In this document: in pieces, positions 34,234 through 42,589 of the stretch
How positions within the stretch are numbered: the stretch's first letter is position 1
Layout of the letters: each line of letters opens with the position of its first letter
Assembly: GCA_022843485.1 (NCBI GenBank)
Contig: JALHNM010000002.1
Coordinates: 220,238 to 284,237, forward strand
Direction of reading: 5' to 3'
Source of the DNA: Fimbriimonadaceae bacterium
Lineage (GTDB): Bacteria; Armatimonadota; Fimbriimonadia; Fimbriimonadales; Fimbriimonadaceae
DNA: 64,000 nucleotides
Translations under genes and position numbers: made by a program
The notes under the pieces: generated by a model
What the model was told of the DNA's origin: nothing
Database searches by the model: none
The model's input: the letters and a program-made list of their open reading frames with translations, nothing else

Positions 34234-35015
34234 GCCGAGTTCTCCTCGCTAGGGAAGCGCCGGGCCCGTACGTCCTCGGTATAGGCCCGGAGCGCGGCCG
34301 ACATCAGCGGTCCGCCCTCAAGGTAGCACTTCGTGTGCTTGAAGGCCCGCTCGGCCAGGCCAGTCAGGTCGTGGAAGACCTGGATCTCGCCGTCACAGCC
34401 GGGCCCGGCGCCGATGCCGATCGTCGCCGAACGGACGGTCCCGGTGATCCGCTGCGCCAAGTCGGCCGGGATGAGCTCGAGGACGATCGAGAACACGCCC
34501 GCCTCGTCCAGGGCCCGGGCGGCGGCGAGCACCGAATCGCCCTCCTCCCCCCGCCCCTGAACTCGAAAGCCGCCAAAGGCGTTCACCGATTGCGGGGTCA
34601 TCCCGACGTGCCCCATGACTGGGAGGCCGATCGCCTGGATCGCCTGAACCGCATCGATGTGGGGCCCTTCGAGCTTGACCGCCTCTGCCCCGGCCTTGGC
34701 GAGCACGACGGCCGAATCGACGGCCTGGGCGACCGACGACCCATAGCTGCCGAACGGCATGTCGGCCACGAGGAGGGCCCGGGAGACGCTCTTGCGGACG
34801 GCCCGGACGTGGTAGGCCATCTCCTCCAGGGTTACGGGCACGGTGGTCTGGTGACCCTGGACGACGTTGCCGAGCGAGTCGCCCACCAGGACGACGTCCA
34901 CCCCCGCCTGGTCCGCGAGCCGTCCGGTGGTCGCGTCGTAGGCGGTGAGGCAGACGATCCGGGCCCCCTCAGCCTTCATCGCGAGGAGGCGGGGGGCGGT
35001 CACGGGGGCGGCCAT
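34230..35015 (-). CDS. panB: 3-methyl-2-oxobutanoate hydroxymethyltransferase
   Basis: A 261-residue TIM-barrel enzyme that transfers a hydroxymethyl group from methylene-tetrahydrofolate to alpha-ketoisovalerate, the first committed step of pantothenate synthesis. Conserved stretches are IVCLTAYDATTGRLADQAGVDVVLVGDSLGN (Asp metal ligands), GHQTTVPVTLEEM, MPFGSYG, AVKLEGP, PVMGHVGMTPQSV and the C-terminal IGIGAGPGCDGEIQVFHDLTGL. It is complete and of normal length. It is the upstream partner of panC, sharing a 4-base GTGA overlap. Confidence 0.95.
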   Translation of the reverse strand: MAAPVTAPRLLAMKAEGARIVCLTAYDATTGRLADQAGVDVVLVGDSLGNVVQGHQTTVPVTLEEMAYHVRAVRKSVSRALLVADMPFGSYGSSVAQAVDSAVVLAKAGAEAVKLEGPHIDAVQAIQAIGLPVMGHVGMTPQSVNAFGGFRVQGRGEEGDSVLAAARALDEAGVFSIVLELIPADLAQRITGTVRSATIGIGAGPGCDGEIQVFHDLTGLAERAFKHTKCYLEGGPLMSAALRAYTEDVRARRFPSEENSA

Positions 35016-35030
35016 GGGCCGCTGAGTCTA

Positions 35031-35486
35031 CTAGCCCCCCTTTGCGGCGGCTAGGACATCAGCGGCATGTCCGGCGGGCTTGACTTTCGCCCAAGCCTTG
35101 ACGATGACGCCGTTCGCGTCGAGCAGGAACGTCGACCGCTCCACGCCCATGTACGTCTTGCCGTACATCGACTTCTCGACCCAGACTCCGGCCGCTTCGG
35201 CGAGGGTGTGGCCCTCGTCCGCGAGCAGGGTGAAGTTGAGCCCGTGTTTGGACACGAACTTCTGGTGGGACTTCACCGAGTCGGGCGAGACCCCGACGAC
35301 ACGGACGCCGTCGAACTGGGGCGTGGCGTCGCGGAACTCGCACGCTTCGACGGTGCAGCCGCTCGTGTCGTCCTTCGGATAGAAGTAGACGACGGCGGGG
35401 GCGCCTTTCAGGCTGTCGAGCGTCACGGTCGTCCCGTCTTGGTCCGGGAGCGAGAAATCGGGGAACCTCATGCCTTCTTGGATCAT
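35031..35486 (-). CDS. bcp: Thioredoxin-dependent thiol peroxidase (Bcp/PrxQ-type peroxiredoxin)
   Basis: A 151-residue peroxiredoxin that reduces hydroperoxides with electrons from thioredoxin. The active site reads YPKDDTSGCTVEACEFRD: the peroxidatic Cys and a resolving Cys five residues later, the hallmark of the atypical 2-Cys PrxQ group. Other conserved parts are FPDFSLPDQDGTTVTL at the start and YMGVERSTFLLDANGVIVKAW. The ATG at 35486 begins at the usual distance from FPDFSLPD; an upstream start would add an unrelated leader. The gene lies 15 bases upstream of panB, so it may share its transcript. Confidence 0.92.
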   Translation of the reverse strand: MIQEGMRFPDFSLPDQDGTTVTLDSLKGAPAVVYFYPKDDTSGCTVEACEFRDATPQFDGVRVVGVSPDSVKSHQKFVSKHGLNFTLLADEGHTLAEAAGVWVEKSMYGKTYMGVERSTFLLDANGVIVKAWAKVKPAGHAADVLAAAKGG

Positions 35487-35528
35487 AGGGTGAACCTTGC
35501 CGGTCTTCGAACCGGGCACCTCGATAGT

Positions 35529-35933
35529 CTACGGAAGGGCGGCGGTGTCGGTGTCCAGGAGCACGGCCTGCATCAGGTCGACCCGTAGGACCACTCCGTT
35601 GAGCCGGTCGTCCTCGACGATGGGGAGGAGCGTGATCCCCTGGCTGAGCATGAGGTGGAGGGCATCGGCGACCTCGACGTCAGGGCTCGCAGTGGTGGGG
35701 GTCGGGGTCGCGAACCCGAGCGCGGCTTGGGGGCCGATCGCCGTCAGGCTCTCGTGGACCGCTACGGCCCGGCAGAGGTCGCCCTCGGTGAGGACCCCGA
35801 TCGGCCGCGAGTCCTCGTCCACGACGACCAAGGCGGGGAACTGGTAGACGTCCATCTTGTCCACCGCGTCGCGCACCGTGCTATCGACGTGGAGCGTCGG
35901 CACGTGGGCGTGGAGCACCTCCCGCAAGGTCAT
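35529..35933 (-). CDS. Two-CBS-domain protein
   Basis: A 134-residue cytosolic protein made of two CBS motifs: residues about 1-60 (VPTLHVDSTVRDAVDKMDVYQ, VVDEDSRPIGVLTEGDLCRAV) and about 75-130 (TASPDVEVADALHLMLSQGITLLPIVEDDRLNGVVLRVDLMQAV). Paired CBS motifs form one Bateman module that binds adenosine nucleotides and senses energy or redox state. There is no fused effector domain, so the partner is unknown. It lies 12 bases after a membrane protein gene and 42 bases before bcp. Confidence 0.88.
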   Translation of the reverse strand: MTLREVLHAHVPTLHVDSTVRDAVDKMDVYQFPALVVVDEDSRPIGVLTEGDLCRAVAVHESLTAIGPQAALGFATPTPTTASPDVEVADALHLMLSQGITLLPIVEDDRLNGVVLRVDLMQAVLLDTDTAALP

Positions 35934-35945
35934 CGGGAAGGGAGT

Positions 35946-36428
35946 CTACCAGTAGGGGGGGAACGTGGTGGCGTCGAGCTGGCGCTGGAAGGAGTTGACG
36001 ATCTCGCCGTCGGCGACGGCCCAGCCCTGGCCGTCACGCTCGAGGCCGATCTGGACAACGGTGGCTTCGCCCGTGCCCCACTGGTTCGGTTCGTCGATCA
36101 CGGCAATGACCCGGGCCGTCTGGCCGTCGAACCACGTCACCTTCTGATAGGCGAGCCTGCCCGTCACGCCGAGGTCGGTCACGGCGGCGAGCGCCGGTTC
36201 GGACAGCGGCTTCTCAAGGCTTTTGGTGAGGACCTCGACCGCAGCGTAAGGCACGACCATCGCCAGCGCCGTGAACCCGAGGATCCACTTGAGGGCAGGG
36301 AAGGAGTCGTTCTGTCGGATGGGCCGGAACAGGTGGACGAGGACCGTGAGCAGAGCCCCGATCACGAGCGACACGATGGAATAGCCGACGAGCCCGAGCA
36401 TGAGTACCCCTCGGGAGGGGTGTTCCAT
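35946..36428 (-). CDS. Two-helix membrane protein of unknown function
   Basis: A 160-residue protein. Hydrophobic segments at about residues 8-31 (LMLGLVGYSIVSLVIGALLTVLVHLF) and 46-66 (LKWILGFTALAMVVPYAAVEVL) form a hairpin anchor. The remaining ~95 residues are soluble and beta-rich (VTGRLAYQKVTWFDGQTARVIAVID, ATVVQIGLERDGQGWAVADGE). The C-terminal domain resembles an NTF2-like or lipoprotein-type sensor in general form only. It leads the CBS-bcp-panB-panC run on the minus strand and is divergent from the chromate transporter gene with 37 bases between starts. Confidence 0.7.
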   Translation of the reverse strand: MEHPSRGVLMLGLVGYSIVSLVIGALLTVLVHLFRPIRQNDSFPALKWILGFTALAMVVPYAAVEVLTKSLEKPLSEPALAAVTDLGVTGRLAYQKVTWFDGQTARVIAVIDEPNQWGTGEATVVQIGLERDGQGWAVADGEIVNSFQRQLDATTFPPYW

Positions 36429-36465
36429 GTCCAGAGCCGTTCCGTAGGTCGGCTATGCTGGATCG

Positions 36466-37638
36466 ATGGGGCGGGGCCCGGTCGGTGAGGTGTTCTGGGC
36501 GTTCGTCCAGCTCGGACTCCTCGGCTTCGGGGGGCCGGCAGCCCACCTGGCCCTGATGGACTCGGAGTTCGTCGAGCGGCGGGGCTGGATGCCCCGAGAG
36601 CGGTTCTTGCGGGCGGTCTCGGTCGCCAACCTCCTGCCCGGGCCGACGTCCACCGAGGTCGCGATGCTTCTGGGGTACCAGCGGGCGGGGTTTGCGGGGC
36701 TCTTCGCCGCTGGCGCCGGGTTCATCGTCCCTCCGGCGCTCCTCGTTTACGGTTTGGCCGAGGCGTACGTGCGTTTCGGGTCGGGCGCGGTCGGGCTGGG
36801 GCTCCTGAGCGGACTGGTCCCTGCGGCCTTGGCGGTCATCGCCGACGCGGCAGTCCGCTTCTGGCGAACGGTAGTCCGGGACTCGAGGGGCTTGGGGTTC
36901 GCGTTCCTAGCGTTGTTCGGCCTCTCCCCCGGCGGGGTCCTGGCGGCGGTCGGGGCGAGTGCGGCGATCGGGGCGTATCTCGGCTCGCGACGGCCAGGGT
37001 GGGCATGGCCCGTCTTGGCGGGGGCGGTCGCAATCGCCGGGGTTGCCTTATGGGGCGGGGGGTTAGGCGTCCTCGACGTCACCGGGGTGGCTGAGGTCTC
37101 GCGGCCGGTCCCTCTCGCCGCCCTGGCCGGGTACTTCGCGACCGTCGGAGCGACCCTCTACGGCTCAGGTTACGTCCTCGTCTCGTTCCTTCAGCCGTTG
37201 GTTCAGTTCGATCCCGCCTGGCTCACCGGACGGGAACTCCTGGACGCGGTCGCCATTGGGCAGGTCACTCCGGGCCCCCTCTTCACGACGGCGACGTTCG
37301 TCGGCCGGGTGACGAACGGGCCCGTGGGTGCGCTCGTGGCCACGGTCGCGATCTTCCTCCCGGCGGTCGTGGCGGTGTCGCTCGCGGGCCCCGCTTTGGA
37401 CCGACTCGAAGGGAATGGGCGGGTCGAAGCGGCCCTTTCGGCCCTCGCCGCGACCTCGGCCGGGCTCATCGTGGTGACGGCCCTGATGCTTGGCCTCGCC
37501 GTCCTCCGAACGCCGGCGGCCTGGTTCGCGCTCGTGGTCTCGGGGGCGATCCTGGTGCTTGGCCGAGGGGGCCCGATGGTCGCGATGGCGGCTGGAGGGG
37601 CAGCGGGCTGGGCCGCCTCACTCGCCCTCCCCTCATAG
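36466..37638 (+). CDS. chrA: Chromate transporter (CHR family)
   Basis: A 390-residue, 10-12-segment membrane protein made of two homologous CHR halves. The signature FVQLGLLGFGGPAAHLALM and LLPGPTSTEVAMLLGY occurs in the N-terminal half, and the related YFATVGATLYGSGYVL and DAVAIGQVTPGPLFTTATFVG in the C-terminal half. CHR proteins export chromate by proton antiport; sulfate-related anions are alternative substrates. It is a full-length bidomain version, not the paired short form. No ribosome binding site is obvious before the ATG at 36466. The gene converges with the M48 protease gene, with only 4 bases between the stops. Confidence 0.9.
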   Translation: MGRGPVGEVFWAFVQLGLLGFGGPAAHLALMDSEFVERRGWMPRERFLRAVSVANLLPGPTSTEVAMLLGYQRAGFAGLFAAGAGFIVPPALLVYGLAEAYVRFGSGAVGLGLLSGLVPAALAVIADAAVRFWRTVVRDSRGLGFAFLALFGLSPGGVLAAVGASAAIGAYLGSRRPGWAWPVLAGAVAIAGVALWGGGLGVLDVTGVAEVSRPVPLAALAGYFATVGATLYGSGYVLVSFLQPLVQFDPAWLTGRELLDAVAIGQVTPGPLFTTATFVGRVTNGPVGALVATVAIFLPAVVAVSLAGPALDRLEGNGRVEAALSALAATSAGLIVVTALMLGLAVLRTPAAWFALVVSGAILVLGRGGPMVAMAAGGAAGWAASLALPS

Positions 37639-37642
37639 GGGC

Positions 37643-38506
37643 TCAGTCGCGGCGGCCGTCCTTCTTCTTCTTCTGCTCGCGCTCGGCCTTCTTGCGCTCG
37701 CGCTCGGCCTCCTGCGCGGCCAGCTCCTTCTTTGAGACGTCGAGGACCTCCTCGTTTCGGAGCCGGGGGGTGGGCAGAGTCGCTTTCTCCCGGGAGAGTC
37801 GGTCGGTCAGGGCCTTCTGGCGCCGGGTCGTGTCCGGGTGGGTGCTCAGCCACTCCGGACCGCCCCCGCCGCCCCCTGCCTTCAGGACGTCGAACACTTC
37901 GATGAGCCCCTTCGGGTTGTAGCCGGTCCTGAGCGCGAGGTCGTACCCCCAGGAATCGGCCTCAGACTCGTGCTTCCGGGAGTAGCTGAGGGTGAAGAGG
38001 ACGGTGTCGGCGACCGAGGCGAGATCGAAGACGACGTCGCCCGCGCCCAGCACCGTAAGCACGATCCCGAGCCCAAGACGGCGCTTCTGGTTGTCGGCGT
38101 AGGAGCTCGCCCAGTGCTGGTTCCGGACGTGGATGATCTCGTGGGCCAGGATCCCGGCGACCTGGTCGCGGGTCGTGAGGCGATTGAGCAGACCGGAGTT
38201 GAAGAAGATCGGCCCACCCGGGAGGGCGAAGGCGTTGAGCTCCGGGTCGTCGACGACGTCGAAGGTGTACTGGAACGGCCGGTCCTTGCGCTCCTTCTCT
38301 GGGATCCGAGCCACGAGCTCAGCCCCTATCTGGCGCATCTCGACGACGCGGACATCGGTCTCGGGGAGCACCTTCATCTCCTTCTCGACCGTCGCCTTCG
38401 CCCGCTGACCGAGGGCGATCTGGTCCTTCACGCTCGGCCGGAACGGGTCGGCCCAGGTAGAGGAGGCGAGGGCGAGGGCGAGGAACACCGATGCGCGGGG
38501 GTTCAC
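37643..38506 (-). CDS. M48-family metallopeptidase, exported
   Basis: A 287-residue zinc protease with a short N-terminal signal (MNPRASVFLALALASSTWA). The HExxH motif appears as ILAHEIIHVRNQHW, followed about 60 residues later by RKHESEADSWGYDL, which supplies the third zinc-binding Glu. NAFALPGGPIFFNSGLL is typical of the periplasmic M48C/BepA-like group involved in outer-membrane protein quality control. The C-terminal ~30 residues are Lys/Arg/Glu-rich (AEREQKKKKDGRRD). The gene is divergent from the pseudopilin cluster, with a 157-base GC-rich intergenic region. Confidence 0.88.
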   Translation of the reverse strand: MNPRASVFLALALASSTWADPFRPSVKDQIALGQRAKATVEKEMKVLPETDVRVVEMRQIGAELVARIPEKERKDRPFQYTFDVVDDPELNAFALPGGPIFFNSGLLNRLTTRDQVAGILAHEIIHVRNQHWASSYADNQKRRLGLGIVLTVLGAGDVVFDLASVADTVLFTLSYSRKHESEADSWGYDLALRTGYNPKGLIEVFDVLKAGGGGGGPEWLSTHPDTTRRQKALTDRLSREKATLPTPRLRNEEVLDVSKKELAAQEAERERKKAEREQKKKKDGRRD

Positions 38507-38663
38507 ACCCCTCTAGACGGGCGGCCGGGTCCCCGGGGTTCCGGGGTCCCCGATGGCAAGTCCCGTATTCCTGACCGGGAGGGCCCTCAAGGCCCTGTGG
38601 AACCCCATCCCCAGGAGGGTTTGCGCCCCCGAACAGAACCGGCTCACCGGAGGATCCAAGGAC

Positions 38664-39017
38664 ATGAAGAAGCGCTCCAACAAGAAGAAAGGTTTCACCC
38701 TCGTCGAGATCATGATCGTGGTCTTGATCATCGGCATCCTGCTCGCCATTGCCGTGCCGAACTTCATCACGGCCCGTACGAACAGCCGCGCCCAGTCGAT
38801 CATCGCCACGCTCAACCAGGTCGAGGCCGCCAAGGACCAGTGCGGCATGGACCAGGGTCTGACGACCGGCGACAGCTGCCCGGACATCCTCGTCTACCTG
38901 AAGTCGGAGCCCGAGTGGCCGATCCAGGGCACGTTCGAGGAGGGTGCGATCGGCACCGCCGCGACGTTTAACGGCAAGACCGCCGGCGACTGGAAGACCG
39001 ACAAGTCGGGCCTCTAA
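38664..39017 (+). CDS. Type IV pilin-like/pseudopilin major subunit
   Basis: A 117-residue protein with a class III (prepilin peptidase) signal: KKRSNKKKG, cleavage before FTLVEIMIVVLIIGILLAIAVPNF, with Glu at mature position 5. The short globular part contains two Cys (DQCGMDQG, DSCPDILVYL) that may form a disulfide loop. It is small and most similar in plan to GspG-type pseudopilins or to the major pilins of Armatimonadota. The ATG at 38664 follows AGGATCCAAGGAC. It is the first of five genes on the same strand that appear to build a pilus or secretion pseudopilus. Confidence 0.88.
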   Translation: MKKRSNKKKGFTLVEIMIVVLIIGILLAIAVPNFITARTNSRAQSIIATLNQVEAAKDQCGMDQGLTTGDSCPDILVYLKSEPEWPIQGTFEEGAIGTAATFNGKTAGDWKTDKSGL

Positions 39018-39098
39018 GGCTCCGCCAACGGACAACGATCGATGGACGGCGGGGCGATGCGCCTCGCCGTCCGTCTGAGCTTAACCCCCGCCACCCCC

Positions 39099-39557
39099 AT
39101 GAAGACCAACACCTCACGACGCAGCGGCCACACCTTTCTCGAGGTGCTGTTCTCCGCGTTCCTCGCCCTCGTGTCGGCCCTGATCCTCACGGCCAGCATG
39201 CCGGTGGCGAACGTGAGCCGGGCCAAGGCCGACTTCCAGAACCTCGCCCTGAGCCTCGCCCAGAAGCAGATGGAGGCCGTCCGTGGGGTCGACCCCTCGC
39301 TCAGCGCGGCCATCCTTCACCGGGCCGGCTTGATCGACAGCACAAGCCCGATCGGGACGAACACGTGGTCGTTCACCAACGTCGACCACGCCTTGTTCGA
39401 CAACCCCGCCCGTGTCTTACCTAGTGGTACGGGGCGGATCACGGTCGAACTCATCGACGTCGAGCTCCGGCGGGTCACGATCACGGTCACGTGGCGTGAA
39501 CAGGGCCAGACCAGGACGCTCACGATCGGCACGCTTATTGCCGACCTGAACACATGA
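39099..39557 (+). CDS. Minor pseudopilin-like protein
   Basis: A 152-residue protein with a prepilin-type N-terminus (RRSG then HTFLEVLFSAFLALVSALI). The residue after the Gly is His rather than the common Phe/Met, and Glu5 is present (HTFLE). Further on the domain is beta-rich (TGRITVELIDVELRRVTITVTW). It likely caps or primes the pilus like GspI/PilV. The ATG at 39099 sits 81 bases after the major pilin gene; an ATG at 39042 is possible but would add unrelated sequence before the signal. The stop overlaps the next start by four bases (ATGA). Confidence 0.82.
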   Translation: MKTNTSRRSGHTFLEVLFSAFLALVSALILTASMPVANVSRAKADFQNLALSLAQKQMEAVRGVDPSLSAAILHRAGLIDSTSPIGTNTWSFTNVDHALFDNPARVLPSGTGRITVELIDVELRRVTITVTWREQGQTRTLTIGTLIADLNT

Positions 39558-40144
39558 GGACCGCCCTTCGCACTCGACGGCTCCGCGGGGCCACCCTGAC
39601 CGAGGTGATGGTCGCCTCGGTGATCTCGTCGTTCGTCATCCTCGGCAGCCTCATGACCTACGTCTCGGGCATCCAAAGCTGGACCCGGGGCATGGAGCGA
39701 ATGGACGTCGAGGGGGACAGCTCGGGCACGGTCCGCCTCATCGCCGACGCCCTGCGCGAGGCGATGATCGTCACCGTCGACGCGAACGGCCTCGGGCTCA
39801 CCTACTTCGTTCCCGAGCGCAACCCCGACGGGACCTTCCGGACGGACGGCCGCGGCCAACCGGTCTCGGACGGGATCGCCCGACGGGTGTTCCACCAGTC
39901 CGGTCAGATCCGGTTCCAAGACCCCGAGGGGATCCGCATCGTGGCGACGAACGTGATCCTGACCGACCCCCACACGGCAGGCGGGAACGGCGCCTACCGG
40001 ATTTTCACCCCGAACGCGGGCGCGATGGTGCGCCAGATCACCGTGATGGTCGTCACCCGACGCCGGTCGGCCGACCTGACCTTCAAGCACGGGCGCAAGC
40101 GGGAGACGATCTTCCTGCGCAACGTCGCCGACACCACCCGATAA
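39554..40144 (+). CDS. Minor pseudopilin-like protein (PilW/GspJ-like)
   Basis: A 196-residue protein with the prepilin signal RRLRG-ATLTEVMVASVISSFVILGSLM, again with Glu at position 5 of the mature chain. The large C-terminal domain (SSGTVRLIADALREAMIVTVDANG, FHQSGQIRFQDPEGIRIVATNVIL) is the size expected of PilW or GspJ. It overlaps the preceding gene by four bases and ends 12 bases before the next gene. Confidence 0.82.
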   Translation: MRTALRTRRLRGATLTEVMVASVISSFVILGSLMTYVSGIQSWTRGMERMDVEGDSSGTVRLIADALREAMIVTVDANGLGLTYFVPERNPDGTFRTDGRGQPVSDGIARRVFHQSGQIRFQDPEGIRIVATNVILTDPHTAGGNGAYRIFTPNAGAMVRQITVMVVTRRRSADLTFKHGRKRETIFLRNVADTTR

Positions 40145-40156
40145 CGGAGGACGCAC

Positions 40157-42073
40157 ATGCAACGCAATCGACGAACCCCCCGGAGAACCCCTCGGAGTCG
40201 CAAGGGTACAGCCCTCGTGACGACGTTCGGAGTCCTGACCCTGATGGCCCTCGCGGCCGGTTCGTACGTTCAGTCTTCGACCCAGACCCTTCGGCAAGCC
40301 CAGCACGCAGTCATGGAGGTCCGCGCGACGCAGCTCTGCGAGGCGGGCCTGAACGCCGTGCAGCGTGAGCTCTGGCGGCCGTTCCGGGCTTCCCAGAGGT
40401 TCACCGAGATCGCCCAGGCGACCACCGGCGCCTCCCCTGGCAACGAGCGCGTCGTCCGGTCCGGCGAAATCGGGGGCGTGGGGAACTTCGTTGCGGGCGT
40501 GACGGGCTACACCCAGGTGAACCCGTACCTGGCCGTCGTGAACATCCGGACCGTCGGGTTCATCGACCGCAACAACAATGACCTGCTCGACCCGGGCGAG
40601 GCCTCCAAGGAGGTCCATTCGGTGGCCCGCTTCGAGCTCGCCCGAAGCCAGGTGTTCGACTACACCTACTTCGTCAACAACTACGGCTGGATGGACGGGT
40701 TCCGCGAAGGCGATCTCATCGTCAACGGCGACATGCGGGCGAACGGGAACTTCGACTTCTTGAATGGCTCGCCTACGATCAACGGGACGGTCATCGCCGC
40801 GGCAAACGACAAGCTGGTCCCGCCGGCGGCGGGGCTGATCAACACCCCGCCCGTCAAGTGGAACGACACGACCTATAACAATAACTGGAACAACGCCGCC
40901 ACGCCCCATCGCGACCGGTGGCGCCCCGCGTACAACCCGTCTATCCACGGCGCGATCGGCACGGCCGACTTCGAGCGGTGGCGCGACCTCGTCCACTTCT
41001 CGAACGCCCAATGGGTCGCCGGGCGCGACGTGAACGGCACTTACGTGGCCCCGGGGTCCTTCGGCTCCGTGCTCGCCGACGCGACAGGGACGAGCGCCTG
41101 GACCCGTACTTCGACCGGCCAGGTCGCGACCCGCACCGTGCTGGACACTCGGCCGACCCAAGAGGTCGTCATGCCCGACCTGTCGGACCTGGCCCGCTAC
41201 CAGGAGCTCAGCCGGAACTTCAGCACCGACCCTGCGAACTACCAAAAGGCGAACTTCGGGGACGGTACGGCGAACCCGAACTACGGCCAGCCCGCCTACG
41301 TCGAGATCTGGAACTCGACCCTCGGACGGTACGACCGGATCTCCGACGCGAACGGCCGGGTCGCCGGCTCGGCCGTCCTGATCGGGACGACGACGAACCC
41401 GATCCGGATCTACGGCCCTGTCACGGTCGACCAGGACGTCGTGATCAAAGGCAACGTGACGGGCCAGGGGACGTTCTACGCCGGGCGTAACGTCCACGTG
41501 GTCGGCTCGGTGCGCTATTCGAACCCGCCGAACTTCCGTGGGAGCAACCCCGCCGCGCTCGAACAGCAGAACGAGAAACGAGACATGCTGGGCCTCGCCG
41601 CCCGCGGCTCGGTCATCATGGGCGACCCGACCCGGTTCAGCTCGCCGTACCCGCTGGCCTACATGACGCCGCCGTTCACAAAGGGCCGTTTCGACGACAA
41701 CGGCGTGTTCATCCCGCCCTACAACGCGCTCGAGCGGGACGCGACGGGGCGCATGCGCTACCAGAGCGTCGTGCCCGACGCGACGATCCGCGCGATCGCC
41801 GAGGGCGTCAACCAGATCGATGCGATCCTCTATACGAACTTCGTGGGAGGGGGCAACGTCGGCACGGGCGGCGGCGGCATGACGCTCAACGGGACCCTCG
41901 TCAGTAAGGACGAGGCCATCGTCGCCTGGTCGGTGCCGATCCGGCTCAACTACGACAACCGGGTCCGGGAGCGCGGACCGGACGTTCCCCCGCTCATCGA
42001 CCTGAACCTGCCCCGCCAGCCCACGCTCATGCGGAGCACCTGGCAAGACCGCGGCTTCTCGCCGGGCTACTGA
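40157..42073 (+). CDS. Large PilX-like pilus-assembly protein
   Basis: A 638-residue protein. The basic N-terminus (NRRTPRRTPRSRKG) is followed by TALVTTFGVLTLMALAAGSYVQ, the membrane helix arrangement of PilX/GspK-type proteins, which lack Glu5. The remainder is Asn/Gly-rich and beta-rich with repeated 'GTV/NGDV..' turns (LIVNGDMRANGNFDFLNGSPTINGTVIAA; GPVTVDQDVVIKGNVTGQGTFYAGRNVHVVG). These suggest a right-handed beta-helix or polymer-like stalk, far larger than usual PilX. It may be a pilus-tip adhesin displayed by the minor pilins. It starts 12 bases after the PilW-like gene with AACGGAGGAC upstream. Confidence 0.78.
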   Translation: MQRNRRTPRRTPRSRKGTALVTTFGVLTLMALAAGSYVQSSTQTLRQAQHAVMEVRATQLCEAGLNAVQRELWRPFRASQRFTEIAQATTGASPGNERVVRSGEIGGVGNFVAGVTGYTQVNPYLAVVNIRTVGFIDRNNNDLLDPGEASKEVHSVARFELARSQVFDYTYFVNNYGWMDGFREGDLIVNGDMRANGNFDFLNGSPTINGTVIAAANDKLVPPAAGLINTPPVKWNDTTYNNNWNNAATPHRDRWRPAYNPSIHGAIGTADFERWRDLVHFSNAQWVAGRDVNGTYVAPGSFGSVLADATGTSAWTRTSTGQVATRTVLDTRPTQEVVMPDLSDLARYQELSRNFSTDPANYQKANFGDGTANPNYGQPAYVEIWNSTLGRYDRISDANGRVAGSAVLIGTTTNPIRIYGPVTVDQDVVIKGNVTGQGTFYAGRNVHVVGSVRYSNPPNFRGSNPAALEQQNEKRDMLGLAARGSVIMGDPTRFSSPYPLAYMTPPFTKGRFDDNGVFIPPYNALERDATGRMRYQSVVPDATIRAIAEGVNQIDAILYTNFVGGGNVGTGGGGMTLNGTLVSKDEAIVAWSVPIRLNYDNRVRERGPDVPPLIDLNLPRQPTLMRSTWQDRGFSPGY

Positions 42074-42091
42074 CGCACGGAGACACCACCT

Positions 42092-42520
42092 ATGAAGAAA
42101 GCACTCGCACTCCTCGCCTTGTTCGCGCTGTCGGCTTGCGCCTTCGGGTTCATCGAGGGCAAGCCGAAGGGCGAAGAGTTCCGGCCCGAGATGTCCCAGG
42201 AAGAGGTCGCCGCCCAGCAGGGCTACCAAGGCACCCAAGGGACTGTGGGCGAAGTCGTCGTCGACACCGAGCCCGACTTCGTCCCGGAGATCGTCTCTGA
42301 GTCCGAGAACCAGGCCTCTCTCGACCAGGCCGACCGGGACCGCCAGAACCTCGAGGCGTCCGCCGCCCGGGCGGGTAAAGCACCGGAGCCAGACCGGGGG
42401 CCGTGGCTCGCGTTCATCGCACTCGCGGTGTGCGTGCTGGCGGTCTTCGCCGTCCGGCAGTACGCGAACAAGGTCGTGCCCGAGCCCGAACCCAAGGGCC
42501 GCGACCGTCGGCTCTTCTGA
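42092..42520 (+). CDS. Putative lipoprotein with a C-terminal membrane helix
   Basis: A 142-residue protein beginning MKKALALLALFALSAC, where LSAC fits a lipobox with Cys16. The middle is acidic and Gln/Glu-rich (EEVAAQQGYQGTQGTVGEVV; SLDQADRDRQNLEASAARAG). A second hydrophobic helix (GPWLAFIALAVCVLAVFAVRQY) lies near the C-terminus, followed by a charged end. A lipid anchor plus a C-terminal helix is unusual. Alternatively the N-terminal stretch is a normal signal peptide and the protein is a tail-anchored inner-membrane protein. It is 18 bases downstream of the large PilX-like gene and probably belongs to the same operon. Confidence 0.7.
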   Translation: MKKALALLALFALSACAFGFIEGKPKGEEFRPEMSQEEVAAQQGYQGTQGTVGEVVVDTEPDFVPEIVSESENQASLDQADRDRQNLEASAARAGKAPEPDRGPWLAFIALAVCVLAVFAVRQYANKVVPEPEPKGRDRRLF

Positions 42521-42523
42521 CCC

Positions 42524-42589
42524 CCGGTCGGAGTGCGACTGCTTGCAGTCGCTGTGGAGTAGCGAGCTTGCTCGCTAGACTCCGACCGG
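42524..42589. repeat. Cloverleaf-like nested inverted-repeat element
   Basis: An 11-bp outer stem (CCGGTCGGAGT at 42524-42534 and ACTCCGACCGG at 42579-42589) encloses two internal perfect hairpins: GCGACTGC-TT-GCAGTCGC (42535-42552) and TAGCGAGC-TT-GCTCGCTA (42560-42577), joined by TGTGGAG. Together they fold into a three-way junction. It lies between two convergent genes and overlaps the stop codon of asd. The shape resembles REP/BIME or miniature-element sequences and may also terminate transcription in both directions. Only one copy is present in the window. Confidence 0.8.

Noticed and set aside
39317-42238. A very long minus-strand open frame (973 codons) opposite the pilin genes
   Set aside because: It mirrors the plus-strand coding sequence in a GC-rich genome; its product is an Arg/Asp/His/Val-rich string without any domain, and the plus-strand genes have clear prepilin signals.
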